From assembly GCA_964529285.1 (NCBI GenBank), contig CAZGWK010000003.1, forward strand, positions 65,963 through 129,962: a stretch of 64,000 bases of DNA, given 5' to 3'. The notes under the pieces were generated by a model that worked only from the letters and a program-made list of their open reading frames with translations, searched no databases and was not told where the DNA came from. The position numbers and the translations under genes are program-made. Numbering within the stretch: the stretch's first letter is position 1; every line of letters begins with the position of its first letter. The stretch comes from SURF-21 sp964529285. Its GTDB lineage: Bacteria > Actinomycetota > Geothermincolia > Geothermincolales > RBG-13-55-18. Shown in pieces: positions 18,662 to 27,715 of this stretch.

Positions 18662-18818
18662 ATCACCCGTCCTCTCCTGCATGCCAAAAATGCTATATAT
18701 GGTAATTATCATCACTCTCCAACACTATATATAGATAATGACCCCGGGCGGCTCAGCTTGTCCGCCATGGTCACACCAGGCATGAGACCCGTCATGAATG
18801 GAATATGTTCCGTGTTCC

Positions 18819-18861
18819 GGGGTCAGCCCTCCATTATCAACACCTGGGGTCATGCCTCAAC
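18819..18861. repeat. REP/MITE-like fragment overlapping the prmC 3' end
   Basis: The 26 bp at 18819-18844 are identical to 32970-32995, and a degenerate second arm (18845-18861) follows. The sequence supplies the last codons and the TGA stop of prmC. Confidence 0.7.
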
Positions 18862-19733
18862 GCCATCTCGAGGATGCGGGGCCTTCCGGTCAGATCGGAG
18901 TGGATCTCCGCCTCTTCATAACCCATAGCGCAGGCTGCCCGGGCCAATCCGTCCACCTGGTCCTCCCCTGCTTCCATGAGCAGGCGGCCCGAGGGAGCCA
19001 GCCAGGACAGGGCCTGCCGCATGAGACGCAGGTGGACCTCGGTGCCTTCAGGGCCCGCAACCAGCGAGGAATAGGGTTCGTTTTCCCTTACTTCCGGGGG
19101 CAAGGAGGAGAAATCGCTCTCCTTGATATAGGGTGGGTTACATACCATGAGGTCGATCTTTCCCGCCAGCTCCGCATCAAGGGCCCGACAAAGGTCGCCG
19201 CGACGGAAGGATACCACGCCCTCCAGCGCCAGCCGCGCGGCGTTGACGCGCGCTACGGCGAGGGCATCCGGACTGATATCCGTGGCATAGACGACGGCGG
19301 CAGGGCACTCCCGGGCCAGGGAGAGGGCTATGCAGCCGGAGCCTGTTCCCATATCGACCGCCAGCGGGTGGCCCGGCGCCGCTCTAAGCATGCGCACTGC
19401 CTTCTCGGCCAGCATCTCGGTCTCGGGGCGCGGGATGAGTACACGGCGATCTACCTCCAGTTCCAGGTAGCGGAAGCCGCTTTTACCGGTGATATATTGA
19501 AGCGGCTCGTGCGCGACCCTGCGCTGAACGGCAGCCATGAAACACTCGCTGCTGGAGGCTGGTATCGGCCTGTCGGGGTATGCATAGAGTTCCGTGCGGC
19601 TCTGGCCGGTGCAATGCGCGAGGAGCAGTTCGGCGTTGAGGCGTGGCTTGAATACTCCGCTTTCCTCCAGGCACTCCGCCGCCCACGCGATCAGCTCCGG
19701 GGGGCTCAGAACCGATGCAGCATCCGCATTCAA
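18837..19733 (-). CDS. prmC: Release factor glutamine methyltransferase PrmC (HemK)
   Basis: 298 residues. An N-terminal helical release-factor-binding domain (1-80) is followed by a SAM methyltransferase fold with VDMGTGSGCIALSLA (SAM loop) and the catalytic NPPY motif near 190. It N5-methylates the Gln of the GGQ loop of RF1/RF2. It overlaps prfA by 4 bp (ATGA), so it is translationally coupled to its substrate gene. The final residues and stop come from a REP-like repeat, so the natural C-terminus may have been altered by the insertion. Confidence 0.94.
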   Translation of the reverse strand: MNADAASVLSPPELIAWAAECLEESGVFKPRLNAELLLAHCTGQSRTELYAYPDRPIPASSSECFMAAVQRRVAHEPLQYITGKSGFRYLELEVDRRVLIPRPETEMLAEKAVRMLRAAPGHPLAVDMGTGSGCIALSLARECPAAVVYATDISPDALAVARVNAARLALEGVVSFRRGDLCRALDAELAGKIDLMVCNPPYIKESDFSSLPPEVRENEPYSSLVAGPEGTEVHLRLMRQALSWLAPSGRLLMEAGEDQVDGLARAACAMGYEEAEIHSDLTGRPRILEMALRHDPRC

Positions 19734-20812
19734 TCCACACCGCCCATCTCGGCCAGCCTCTCCGTGCGGTCCGCGGATGCCAGTGCTTCGATTATCTCCT
19801 CCAGATCGCCGTCCAGTACATTCTCCAAGCTGTAGACCGTCAGGCCTATGCGGTGATCGGATATGCGCCCCTGGGGAAAATTGTAGGTGCGGATGCGCTC
19901 CGAGCGGTCTCCCGTTCCGACCTGGGAACGTCTCTCCTCGGCCTGTTCGCGCTGCTGGCGTTCCTGCTCCATGCGCAGGAGGCGTGCGCGCAGGATGCGC
20001 AGAGCTTTCTCCCGGTTCTGCAGCTGGCTCTTCTCGTCCTGGCAGGAGACCACCACACCGGTGGGTTCATGGGTCACGCGCACGGCCGAATCGGTGGTGT
20101 TCACCGATTGCCCGCCCGGTCCGGTCGAGCGAAAGACGTCGACGCGCAGGTCGGCGGGATCGATGGTCACCTCGACCTCCTCTGCCTCGGGCAGAACGGC
20201 AACGGTGGCGGTAGAGGTATGGATGCGCCCACCCGATTCCGTTACCGGGATACGCTGTACGCGGTGTACGCCGGATTCGTACTTCAACCTGTTGTAGGCG
20301 TTTTTACCGCGCACCGAGAAGATGATCTCCTTGAACCCCCCCAATTCGGAAGGGCTCGTCGATAAGATCTCCGTTTTCCAGCCCTTGCGGTCGGAATAAC
20401 GCGTATACATGCGGTAGAGATCGCCGGCAAAAAGGCTCGCCTCCTCGCCTCCCGCTCCGGCACGGATCTCCATGATAATGTCCTTCTTATCGCGGGGATC
20501 CGGCGGCAGCAATAAGGCTTTAATCCTGCGCTCCAGGACCTCGCACCTGCTCTCGGCATCCTGCAGCGAGTCACGCAAAAAATCTACCATCTCCTGGTCC
20601 TGCTCCTCGCGCAGCATTTCGCCGGCTTCCTGCGCTTCGCGCTGGGCCTCCCTGTATTCGCGCAAGGCCGCCATCACCTCCGAGAGCTCCGCATGGCTGC
20701 GAGCGAGTTCGGCGTAGCGCTGGCGGTCCGCATAGATGTCGGGTCGTGCGAGCTGCCTCTCGAGCTCCTCGTAATTGCGCTCTATCTCCTCCAGCCGCTC
20801 CGTGAATCCCAT
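19730..20812 (-). CDS. prfA: Peptide chain release factor 1
   Basis: 360 residues, full length. The GGQ catalytic loop is visible in STGPGGQSVNTTDSAV (near 235), with the RF1-type codon-recognition domain before it. It terminates at UAA/UAG. It is followed by prmC with a 4-bp overlap and preceded by the DUF1385 gene at 9 bp: the conserved rpmE-DUF1385-prfA-prmC order. Confidence 0.97.
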   Translation of the reverse strand: MGFTERLEEIERNYEELERQLARPDIYADRQRYAELARSHAELSEVMAALREYREAQREAQEAGEMLREEQDQEMVDFLRDSLQDAESRCEVLERRIKALLLPPDPRDKKDIIMEIRAGAGGEEASLFAGDLYRMYTRYSDRKGWKTEILSTSPSELGGFKEIIFSVRGKNAYNRLKYESGVHRVQRIPVTESGGRIHTSTATVAVLPEAEEVEVTIDPADLRVDVFRSTGPGGQSVNTTDSAVRVTHEPTGVVVSCQDEKSQLQNREKALRILRARLLRMEQERQQREQAEERRSQVGTGDRSERIRTYNFPQGRISDHRIGLTVYSLENVLDGDLEEIIEALASADRTERLAEMGGVD

Positions 20813-20821
20813 ATGGATCTC

Positions 20822-21769
20822 TCACCCTTGCTTTCCCGGGTACTCCTCGTCCATGAGAGTCTTGAGTGCGCTCAGCGCCACCTCGGCCTGCTCCCTGTCG
20901 GGCCGGCGCGTGGTCAGTCCCTGCAAGGCCAGCCCGGGGGCCGTAATGATCTGCATCCAGGGTGACCTGCTGCGGTCCGCATACTTCATTATCTCATAGG
21001 ATATGCCCGCCACCAGGGGGATGATCGCTATCCTCTCGAGCACGCGCAGCCATACGGCAGGTTTACCCAGAAAGGAGTAGGCGATAACCGTTATCACCAG
21101 CACCAGGAGGATAAAGGAGGTGCCGCAGCGCACGTGGTCGGTGCCCTCGCGCAACGCCCACTCCGGCTCCAGTGGATACCCGTTTTCCAGCAGGTGGATC
21201 GACTGGTGCTCGGCCCCGTGGTACTCGAATACGCGGCGCATCTCTCTGGAAAGGGACACCAGGAGGAGGTAAGCGATGAAAAAGGCGATGCGCATGGCGC
21301 CCTCCACCATGTTCCAGAGCCAAACCGGGCTGTCGTCACCCAACATGTTCGGCGCCAGCCAGGTCGGAAGCAAGATAAAGAGGCCTACGGCCAGGGCCAG
21401 GGCCAGGGTGATGGAAACAGCTTTCTGGAGCCAACCGATGCCTTTGCCTTCGCCCTCCTCTTCCAGGGCAATATCCGCGGAGATGGAAAGCGCCCTCCAG
21501 CCGAGGACGAGGCTCTCGGCCAACACGAAGACACCGCGCAGAAACGGCTTGTCCCAGCCCGGGTGGCGCACCAGGAAGGAACGGAGCGGCTCCGCCTGTA
21601 TATGGATGCTGCCGTCAGGCTTGCGCACCGCCAGGGTCCAGAACCGCCGCCCGCGCATCATCACGCCCTCGATGACCGCCTGTCCTCCCACCCTGTAGTC
21701 CGTTTGCCGCTCCCGGGAATGCGCACCGGGACGCGGACAGGATGACAGGGTCGCAGGGGGAGGGGTCAT
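20822..21769 (-). CDS. DUF1385 membrane protein
   Basis: 315 residues. The family signature VGGQAVIEGVMMRG (about 27-40) is followed by three or four predicted membrane helices (about 110-135, 150-175, 220-245, 250-270) and an EYHGAEHQSIHLLENG motif with conserved His residues. Function is unknown; the family is widely conserved between rpmE and prfA in Firmicutes and Actinobacteria. A roughly 25-residue N-terminal extension before the family block makes the start uncertain. Confidence 0.88.
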   Translation of the reverse strand: MTPPPATLSSCPRPGAHSRERQTDYRVGGQAVIEGVMMRGRRFWTLAVRKPDGSIHIQAEPLRSFLVRHPGWDKPFLRGVFVLAESLVLGWRALSISADIALEEEGEGKGIGWLQKAVSITLALALAVGLFILLPTWLAPNMLGDDSPVWLWNMVEGAMRIAFFIAYLLLVSLSREMRRVFEYHGAEHQSIHLLENGYPLEPEWALREGTDHVRCGTSFILLVLVITVIAYSFLGKPAVWLRVLERIAIIPLVAGISYEIMKYADRSRSPWMQIITAPGLALQGLTTRRPDREQAEVALSALKTLMDEEYPGKQG

Positions 21770-21857
21770 GCGCGCACCTCTATGCTTCCACCCTTCGCGC
21801 GATGGGGAACTGCTTCCGGTAATCGTCGATGTGATCTCCGGGCGAGAAGAGCAAAGC

Positions 21858-22115
21858 CTATTCCTGCGCCTCGGCCTTTTTGGCCTTGTCTTCCGCCGGC
21901 TTCTTGCGCTGCGGCCTGTGTTTGCCGTAACGGCGTTCGAAACGCTCTACCCGGCCACCCGTATCCACGAGCTTCTGTTTGCCCGAATAGAAAGGATGGC
22001 ACTGCGAACATATCTCCACACGCAGCTCAGGCTTGGTAGAACGCGTTGTAAACTTATTGCCGCACGAACATGTGACCGTGGCTTCTACGTAGTCCGGGTG
22101 TATTTCCTTTTTCAT
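21858..22115 (-). CDS. rpmE: 50S ribosomal protein L31 (zinc-binding C+ form)
   Basis: 85 residues from ATG 22115 with GGAGGT upstream. MKKEIHPDY and CSCGNKF...CSQCHPFYSG give the Cys ligands of the zinc-containing C+ paralogue. The C-terminus has a Lys/Ala/Glu-rich extension of about 20 residues beyond the core. It follows rho in the same orientation, as in many bacteria. Confidence 0.95.
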   Translation of the reverse strand: MKKEIHPDYVEATVTCSCGNKFTTRSTKPELRVEICSQCHPFYSGKQKLVDTGGRVERFERRYGKHRPQRKKPAEDKAKKAEAQE

Positions 22116-22258
22116 CCTACTCTGACCTCCGCCGTCTTCCGCGCAACCTCGTAAGTATAGCAACACGCGCGGCTCTTGAACAGGTTCCGGGAAGACTCCA
22201 GTCGTGGTCCGAGCGGTGCGGAAAACGGCTGTCATACCGTTCCGCCGCCGCTCAAACC

Positions 22259-23524
22259 CTATGAGATCGGCGACCTCGCGATCTCGCTCAGGAACTCCGC
22301 ATTGTTCTTCGTATTGCGTATCTTGTCGATTAGCAGTTCTATCGCCGCGCTGGGATCGAGGGCGTGCACCACCCTGCGGAGCTTCCACACCACCTGCGCC
22401 TCTTCCGGCGACATGATCAGCTCCTCCTTGCGGGTACCGGACTTGTCTATCTCGATAGCGGGGAAGATGCGCTTGTCCGCCAGCTTGCGGTCAAGGTGCA
22501 ATTCCATGTTGCCCGTTCCCTTGAACTCTTCGAAGATGACCTCGTCCATGCGCGAACCCGTCTCCACCAGAGCGGTTGCCATGATGGTCAGGCTTCCCCC
22601 GTCCTCGATGTTCCGCGCCGCGCCGAAGAAACGCTTGGGCGGATACAGCGCCGTTGAGTCCACTCCACCGGACAGTATGCGCCCGCTTGTCGGCGTGGAG
22701 AGGTTGTAAGCGCGCGCGAGCCTGGTGATGCTGTCCAGCAGTATGACCACGTCGTGGTTGTGTTCTACCATGCGCTTCGCCCTCTCCAGGACCAGCTCGG
22801 CCACCTGTATGTGGTTGTCCGAGGGCTGGTCGAAGGTCGAGCTGTTGACCTCGCCGTCCACGGAACGCTCCATATCCGTGACCTCCTCGGGGCGTTCATC
22901 CACCAGCAGCACGATCAGTTTCACCTCCGGATTGTTGGAGGTGATGCTGTTGGCGATCTGTTTCAGTATGGTGGTCTTTCCCGCCTTGGGGGGAGAGACG
23001 ATGAGGCCCCTCTGGCCTTTGCCGATGGGCGCGATGAGGTCGATGATGCGGGGTGCCGTAACCTCCTCGGGCGTTTCCAGCCGTAATCGCTCCAGCGGAA
23101 AGAGGGGGGTCAGTTGCTCGAACTGCCTGCGGTCCCTGCATACCTCGGGATTGTCGCCGTTTACCTTCTCGATGCGCAGCAGGGCATTGTATTTCTCGCT
23201 GTCCTTCGGCGGACGTACCTGTCCCGTTATCTCGTCGCCGCGCTTCAAGTGAAAGCGCCGGATCTGAGAAAGGGATGCGTATATATCGTCTTCGCTGGGC
23301 AGGTAGCCGCGGGCGCGCAAGAAGCCATAGCCTTCGGGCAGAATGTCCAGGATACCCTTGCGGATAAAGAGCCCCTCGTCCTCCACCCTGCGGTTGAGGA
23401 TGTTGTCGATGAGCTCCTGCTTGCGCAGGCCGGTTATCCCGGTCAAACCCATATCGCGGGCGATGCCCTGCAGGTCTACCAGGAGCATGGATTCGAGCTT
23501 ATTTCGGTCCAACGTCTTTTCCAA
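22259..23524 (-). CDS. rho: Transcription termination factor Rho
   Basis: 421 residues from a TTG start preceded by GGAGGTGAAG. Order: Rho N-terminal helical domain (LESMLLVDLQGIARDMG), cold-shock-like RNA-binding domain with GYGFLR, and a RecA-type ATPase with PPKAGKTT (near 183) and LLDSITRLARAYN. It lacks the long Arg/Asn-rich insertion seen in many high-GC Actinobacteria such as Mycobacterium. It lies 36 bp after the aldolase gene. Confidence 0.96.
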   Translation of the reverse strand: MEKTLDRNKLESMLLVDLQGIARDMGLTGITGLRKQELIDNILNRRVEDEGLFIRKGILDILPEGYGFLRARGYLPSEDDIYASLSQIRRFHLKRGDEITGQVRPPKDSEKYNALLRIEKVNGDNPEVCRDRRQFEQLTPLFPLERLRLETPEEVTAPRIIDLIAPIGKGQRGLIVSPPKAGKTTILKQIANSITSNNPEVKLIVLLVDERPEEVTDMERSVDGEVNSSTFDQPSDNHIQVAELVLERAKRMVEHNHDVVILLDSITRLARAYNLSTPTSGRILSGGVDSTALYPPKRFFGAARNIEDGGSLTIMATALVETGSRMDEVIFEEFKGTGNMELHLDRKLADKRIFPAIEIDKSGTRKEELIMSPEEAQVVWKLRRVVHALDPSAAIELLIDKIRNTKNNAEFLSEIARSPIS

Positions 23525-23560
23525 ATCTTCACCTCCTTTCTCAATAGTCTGAAATAAAAC

Positions 23561-24208
23561 CTAAAGGTCCTTAATCTTCTCATAATCTTCCAGGAATCTC
23601 TTTATGCCTATGTCGGTCAGGGTATGGCGTGCCATCTTCACCAGGACGTCGTAGGGGATAGTAGCGATATGCGCTCCAGCCAGCGCAGCCTCGGTAACGT
23701 GTATGGGATGGCGCAGGCTTGCCGCGATGACCTGTGTGGATATCCCATAGATGTCGAATATGTCAACTATCTGTTCTACCACCGTCATCCCCCTGTTACC
23801 GATATCGTCCATCCTCCCCACGAAGGGGCTTACGAACGTGGCGCCGGCTGCCGCCGCCAGGAGGGCCTGGTTGGCGGAGAACACCAGGGTCACGTTGGTC
23901 TTTATACCCTCTTTCGTCAGGGCGCTCACCGCCGCCAATCCCTGTGAGGTCATGGGGATCTTGATGTTGATATTCTCGGCGATGGCCGCCAGCTCGTGAG
24001 CCTCGCGCAACATACCCTCCGTATCCATGCTCAAAGCCTCTGCGCTGATGGGACCGGGTACGATGCCTGCGATCTCTTCCAGGCAGTCACGCATGCAGCG
24101 CCCTTCCCTCGATACCAGGGAGGGATTGGTGGTAACGCCGGACAGGATGCCCCACCCGCTGATCTCCCGGATATGATCTACGTTGGCTGTGTCCAGAAAA
24201 AGTTTCAT
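23561..24208 (-). CDS. fsa: Fructose-6-phosphate aldolase/transaldolase-type enzyme (FSA/TalC family)
   Basis: 215 residues from ATG 24208 (GGAGG 6 nt upstream). MKLFLDTANVDHIREISGWGILSGVTTNPSL is split across the classic LFLDTAN and TTNPSL motifs; K83 in NIKIPMT is the Schiff-base lysine. Length fits the compact FSA/transaldolase subfamily. It is either a transaldolase for the pentose phosphate pathway or a dihydroxyacetone/fructose-6-phosphate aldolase; sequence alone does not decide. It lies between 2-phosphoglycerate kinase and rho on the same strand. Confidence 0.9.
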   Translation of the reverse strand: MKLFLDTANVDHIREISGWGILSGVTTNPSLVSREGRCMRDCLEEIAGIVPGPISAEALSMDTEGMLREAHELAAIAENINIKIPMTSQGLAAVSALTKEGIKTNVTLVFSANQALLAAAAGATFVSPFVGRMDDIGNRGMTVVEQIVDIFDIYGISTQVIAASLRHPIHVTEAALAGAHIATIPYDVLVKMARHTLTDIGIKRFLEDYEKIKDL

Positions 24209-24229
24209 CGGCAACCTCCATGAGCGGGC

Positions 24230-25189
24230 TCACATAAACTGTGCGGCCCCTGCCTCCATCCTCTCCTTCTTCGCTATCTCGTAAGCTCTGTTGATTATGT
24301 AATCGACCACCTCGGATACGGCCGAGTCGAGGTTGACGCTCTCTATGGTCTTGACGCCCGTGACCATGGCAAGATGAACTATGTAGTCCTGTATCTTGCG
24401 GATGTTATCGAAGTATTCCACGTATCTCTGGAACGGCCGCGTACCCTGGGTCTCGACCTCACGGATGTAGAAATGGCTGCGGTGCATTTTTTCGTCGCCC
24501 ACCGTAACCAGCAGGGGGACGATCAAAGCATCCGGGAACTGCTCGGGCGCTATGAGGCCGGGCACGATATGCGCCCCCTCGATGATGATATGCGTACCCT
24601 CCTTGAGCGCGCGGTTGATAATGGCCCTGACCCCCACAAGCACCGACAGGCTCTGCTCGCGGAATCCCGCCACCACCGAATCGACGTGTGGCGGAAGGGG
24701 GTGAATAAGCGCCGACTCGGCCTCGAATGACGAGGTGTGGATGGTCGGCATGAGTTCGGTCGAGAAGAAAGCGCGCATTACTTCGCGTATGGCATCCGTG
24801 GAAACGATGCGCACGATGCTCAAACGCGTCGCCAGCATGGTAGCTATGGTAGATTTTCCCACCCCGGTCGAACCTCCGATGAGCACGACCAGGGGCTTGT
24901 TCATACTGCTGAAGGAGTTGTAACGCCAGTAATTGACCGCGTAATGCTCTCCCGTCTTTTCCATGAGAAAGTTGTAGATCAGCTTGCGCAGTTCGTTGGC
25001 CTGTATCTCCAGCTTGCCCTCGGAGATGAGATATTCCTCGAGATCCGCGGCCACGTAATAAGCCTGTCCGGGCGCGAGTCCCGAGGCCATGATGGCATTT
25101 GCCGTCAGTCCCTTAGAGAAGGGGACGCGGTGGTGTTCCTCGTCGAGGATGGTTATCCTCTTCTTCCTCTTTCCCTCTTCGTCCTGCAT
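24230..25189 (-). CDS. 2-phosphoglycerate kinase
   Basis: 319 residues from ATG 25189, whose GGAG ribosome site lies in the last codons of the upstream gene. An N-terminal ATP-cone-like domain (about 12-90; KGLTANAIMASGLAPGQAY) precedes a kinase domain with P-loop GGSTGVGKST (105-114) and the adjacent VSTDAIREVMR. This two-part design matches archaeal 2-PGK, which phosphorylates 2-phosphoglycerate to 2,3-diphosphoglycerate. The gene immediately upstream encodes the enzyme for the next step, cDPG synthetase, so both steps of cyclic 2,3-diphosphoglycerate synthesis are coupled here. Confidence 0.88.
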   Translation of the reverse strand: MQDEEGKRKKRITILDEEHHRVPFSKGLTANAIMASGLAPGQAYYVAADLEEYLISEGKLEIQANELRKLIYNFLMEKTGEHYAVNYWRYNSFSSMNKPLVVLIGGSTGVGKSTIATMLATRLSIVRIVSTDAIREVMRAFFSTELMPTIHTSSFEAESALIHPLPPHVDSVVAGFREQSLSVLVGVRAIINRALKEGTHIIIEGAHIVPGLIAPEQFPDALIVPLLVTVGDEKMHRSHFYIREVETQGTRPFQRYVEYFDNIRKIQDYIVHLAMVTGVKTIESVNLDSAVSEVVDYIINRAYEIAKKERMEAGAAQFM

Positions 25190-25191
25190 TT

Positions 25192-26523
25192 TCACTCCAT
25201 GACCTTCTGCCATATATGCTCGAAGAAATCCTGCAGCCCCTTCTCGCTCCCCGTCGTAACGGGAACGTTGTGAAAAAATACGACCTCCCTGCCGCTGTCG
25301 CGCGCGCAGCGCGTAACCACGTCCACGGCCGCCGCCTTGAGCTCCGTAAGCAGTATCTCCGCTTCCCCCGCTCTACGCAGATCTTCCTCGAGATGGCCGC
25401 GGTCAGACAGGTGATGGCTCCTGCCTACTACCGTGCAGCCTTCCTTCTCCTCCAGGTATTCCTCCAACAATATCCCTGCTTCCTCCGGGGCGGTTGCAAC
25501 AAGGAAAACTCTCTTGCCGCGGATGGATTTCAAGGGATGAGGCCTGAAAATCGTATTAATTATAACGATATCGCCATTTATCCACTTTACCCTCTCGCTG
25601 AGCTCCTGGATTTTAGGGGGAGATGCGAAAGGTTCTTCAGCCATTGTAATTATAACCCCATCGGAAATCAAGAGCCGGTAGGAGCCCAGAAAGCCCAGGG
25701 CTTCCCCCATATCCTGCGCCGCGCTTATTACGCATACCGCCGCGTCCGTAGCGACTGGCGGTATACACGAACCGCTCCCCTCCATGATCACCGCCTGCGC
25801 GGAAAGGCTTTCGGCCAGCCGAGCGGCTTCAACGCAGTTGGTCACGAAAGCCTCTCCGGCCATTCCCCCACCACAACGTCTCGAACCCACGGTCACGACA
25901 CCCGATATCAGCGCATCCTCGTAATGATCCGAGGCAGCATGCATACCCCTGTGCAGTTCCGAGAGCAGAAAATCCTCGCCGATGTCCGGCTCTTCGACCA
26001 CGTAAGGCTCCGCCGGGCCTCCCCTTCCCATGGCCACCACCACCGGGTTTCTTCCCAACCGTTCGAGATATCGCGCCATCTCGGCGGATACCGCTGTCTT
26101 ACCGCACCTCTTCCCCGTACCGATGATCGCGCACGAGGGCTTGGAGAGCACGCGCTCCCTGCGCGGCGGCCGGAACTCGAAATCCGCTCCGCGGTATATC
26201 GCGCCGTGCGCCAGGGCGGTGGCCGCCAGTTTCAGGCGCAATGCGGGGCCAAGCACCGGGAGGTCGCTCAAGTCCACAACCGCTTGCGGCTCGAACTCCT
26301 CCAGCACTCCGGCTATGTCCGCGAGCGGGTCTTCGGCGACTATGACTTTGACTCCACCAACGTCCAGCTCCGCAAGGTCTCTTATCTTCTCGGTGCCCCC
26401 GAGAAAGAATAATGCCACCGGTTTGAGGCCTTCACGTTCCTTCAGCGCCCTTACCGCATCCAGGGTGGTGGCGGGATGGTGTTCCCCGTCCACCAGGAAA
26501 AGAGCCTTAAGCCCGTCTGGCAT
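25192..26523 (-). CDS. cpgS: Cyclic 2,3-diphosphoglycerate synthetase
   Basis: 443 residues, close to the archaeal enzyme length of about 450-460. LKALFLVDGEHHPATTLDAV opens the family, and a P-loop-like GTGKRCGKT (135-143) lies at the start of the central domain. The enzyme closes 2,3-diphosphoglycerate to the cyclic form using ATP; in Methanothermus and Methanopyrus the product accumulates as a thermostabilising solute. GGAGATGAG precedes ATG 26523. The 2-bp spacing to 2-phosphoglycerate kinase supports the assignment. Activity in this bacterium is inferred from family and context. Confidence 0.87.
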   Translation of the reverse strand: MPDGLKALFLVDGEHHPATTLDAVRALKEREGLKPVALFFLGGTEKIRDLAELDVGGVKVIVAEDPLADIAGVLEEFEPQAVVDLSDLPVLGPALRLKLAATALAHGAIYRGADFEFRPPRRERVLSKPSCAIIGTGKRCGKTAVSAEMARYLERLGRNPVVVAMGRGGPAEPYVVEEPDIGEDFLLSELHRGMHAASDHYEDALISGVVTVGSRRCGGGMAGEAFVTNCVEAARLAESLSAQAVIMEGSGSCIPPVATDAAVCVISAAQDMGEALGFLGSYRLLISDGVIITMAEEPFASPPKIQELSERVKWINGDIVIINTIFRPHPLKSIRGKRVFLVATAPEEAGILLEEYLEEKEGCTVVGRSHHLSDRGHLEEDLRRAGEAEILLTELKAAAVDVVTRCARDSGREVVFFHNVPVTTGSEKGLQDFFEHIWQKVME

Positions 26524-26680
26524 TTTCTCATCTCCGATCGTACGTTGCCTTCCCGCGGCCCGCGCCCGGGGATAACGATCTTGCTCCGCGATTCGCTGCT
26601 TGCATGTCTGATGTGGTAAGCAAGCGAGCTTGCCGCGTCGCTACGCTTTTCGCGATACGGCTTCTCGCTCTGCGAGAATC

Positions 26681-26710
26681 ACCGTTGCGCCGAAGACGTC
26701 GCAATCGCTT
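26681..26710. repeat. Dispersed intergenic repeat fragment
   Basis: This piece upstream of cpgS matches 58213-58243 with few changes (shared core GCCGAAGACG flanked by TTG/CAATCGCTT). The rest of 26524-26783 is non-coding and rich in CGC/GCG runs. Confidence 0.5.
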
Positions 26711-26783
26711 GAACCCATGCTTTCGGACACACCTTCTCGTCTCGTCCCGGTGTACAATCGAACGTTCGTCTCAGGATGGTCCG

Positions 26784-27605
26784 CTAGAGGTCGGAGCCGA
26801 TTATCTCACGCGCCACCGCCGACAATTCGCGCTGGGACTTGCTTATCCCTACGCCGAATTGCGCGATGACATCACGCCCGCCAAAGGGATATTTACGGAA
26901 TATCTTGATCAGGTCCTCCCTTATCTCGATTATGTTATAGCACGGTTTGGTATGCCCGCGCAGGCGCAAAGACGATATCGTCCCCGCGTTGACCACGTAC
27001 ATATCCTCGAGTTTCCACACGTAGGGGACATGCTTATGGCCGGTCAGGACGAGGTCCACATCTGAATATATCAACAGCTCCAGCACGTCACCGGCGTCGA
27101 AGACGATGTTTCTTTCCCGTCCGGTGCCCGGTACGGGGAGGAGGTGATGGTGCAGGGCGAAGATCTTGAAACCTGGAGCGGAATGGAAATAGTCGACTAT
27201 CCTTCCGTATTTCTCCCTGCCTATCTGTCCGGAATCGAGGTCGGGCTCGCTCGAGTCCATGCCCATGACGAAAACTCCCTCCCACTCCAAGCTCTGGAAC
27301 AGGGGGCCGAACAGTTCCTGAAAATGCAGGTATCCCACATTGCGTGAATCGTGGTTCCCCGGGATCACCACAACGCGCTCACATTCCAGCCCGTCCAGGT
27401 AAGACTTTGCGGTCATGTACTCCTGGCGAAAACCCTCGTTGGTAAGGTCCCCGGTAACTATTACGATGTCCGGGCCCAGTTCGTTGAGTTCGTAAACGGT
27501 ACGGTTCATGAGATTCGCCACGAAGTGGTAGGAACCGATATGAAAATCGGATATATGCGCTACGACTATGGGGGATTTGCTTATAGGATAGATCCTCGGC
27601 GGCAT
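26784..27605 (-). CDS. Calcineurin-like metallophosphoesterase
   Basis: 273 residues from ATG 27605; a TTG six codons earlier is also possible. All metal-binding blocks are present: ISDFH (D20, H22), VTGDLTN, PGNHDS, ALHHHL and GHKH. This is a cytoplasmic phosphoesterase of the CpdA/Icc-like class; the substrate (cyclic nucleotide, nucleotide or phosphosugar) cannot be told. It lies between the ApgM-like gene and cpgS on the same strand, which makes a role with phosphoglycerate esters conceivable but unproven. Confidence 0.85.
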   Translation of the reverse strand: MPPRIYPISKSPIVVAHISDFHIGSYHFVANLMNRTVYELNELGPDIVIVTGDLTNEGFRQEYMTAKSYLDGLECERVVVIPGNHDSRNVGYLHFQELFGPLFQSLEWEGVFVMGMDSSEPDLDSGQIGREKYGRIVDYFHSAPGFKIFALHHHLLPVPGTGRERNIVFDAGDVLELLIYSDVDLVLTGHKHVPYVWKLEDMYVVNAGTISSLRLRGHTKPCYNIIEIREDLIKIFRKYPFGGRDVIAQFGVGISKSQRELSAVAREIIGSDL

Positions 27606-27715
27606 TGCCAACACGCTCCACAAGGCTTGCTTCTCAAGGAACCCGCATGGGGTTTGATTCCGCTACTAATGCTCTGTCCAGCTTCGCTACATCTAATATA
27701 GCACACCACCGTACA

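Noticed and set aside
27640..27710. tRNA-like sequence on the minus strand (AGCTGGACAGAGCA resembles a D-arm)
   Set aside because: Neither the acceptor, anticodon nor T arms pair, and no proper T-loop follows; at most a chance match or a decayed remnant.
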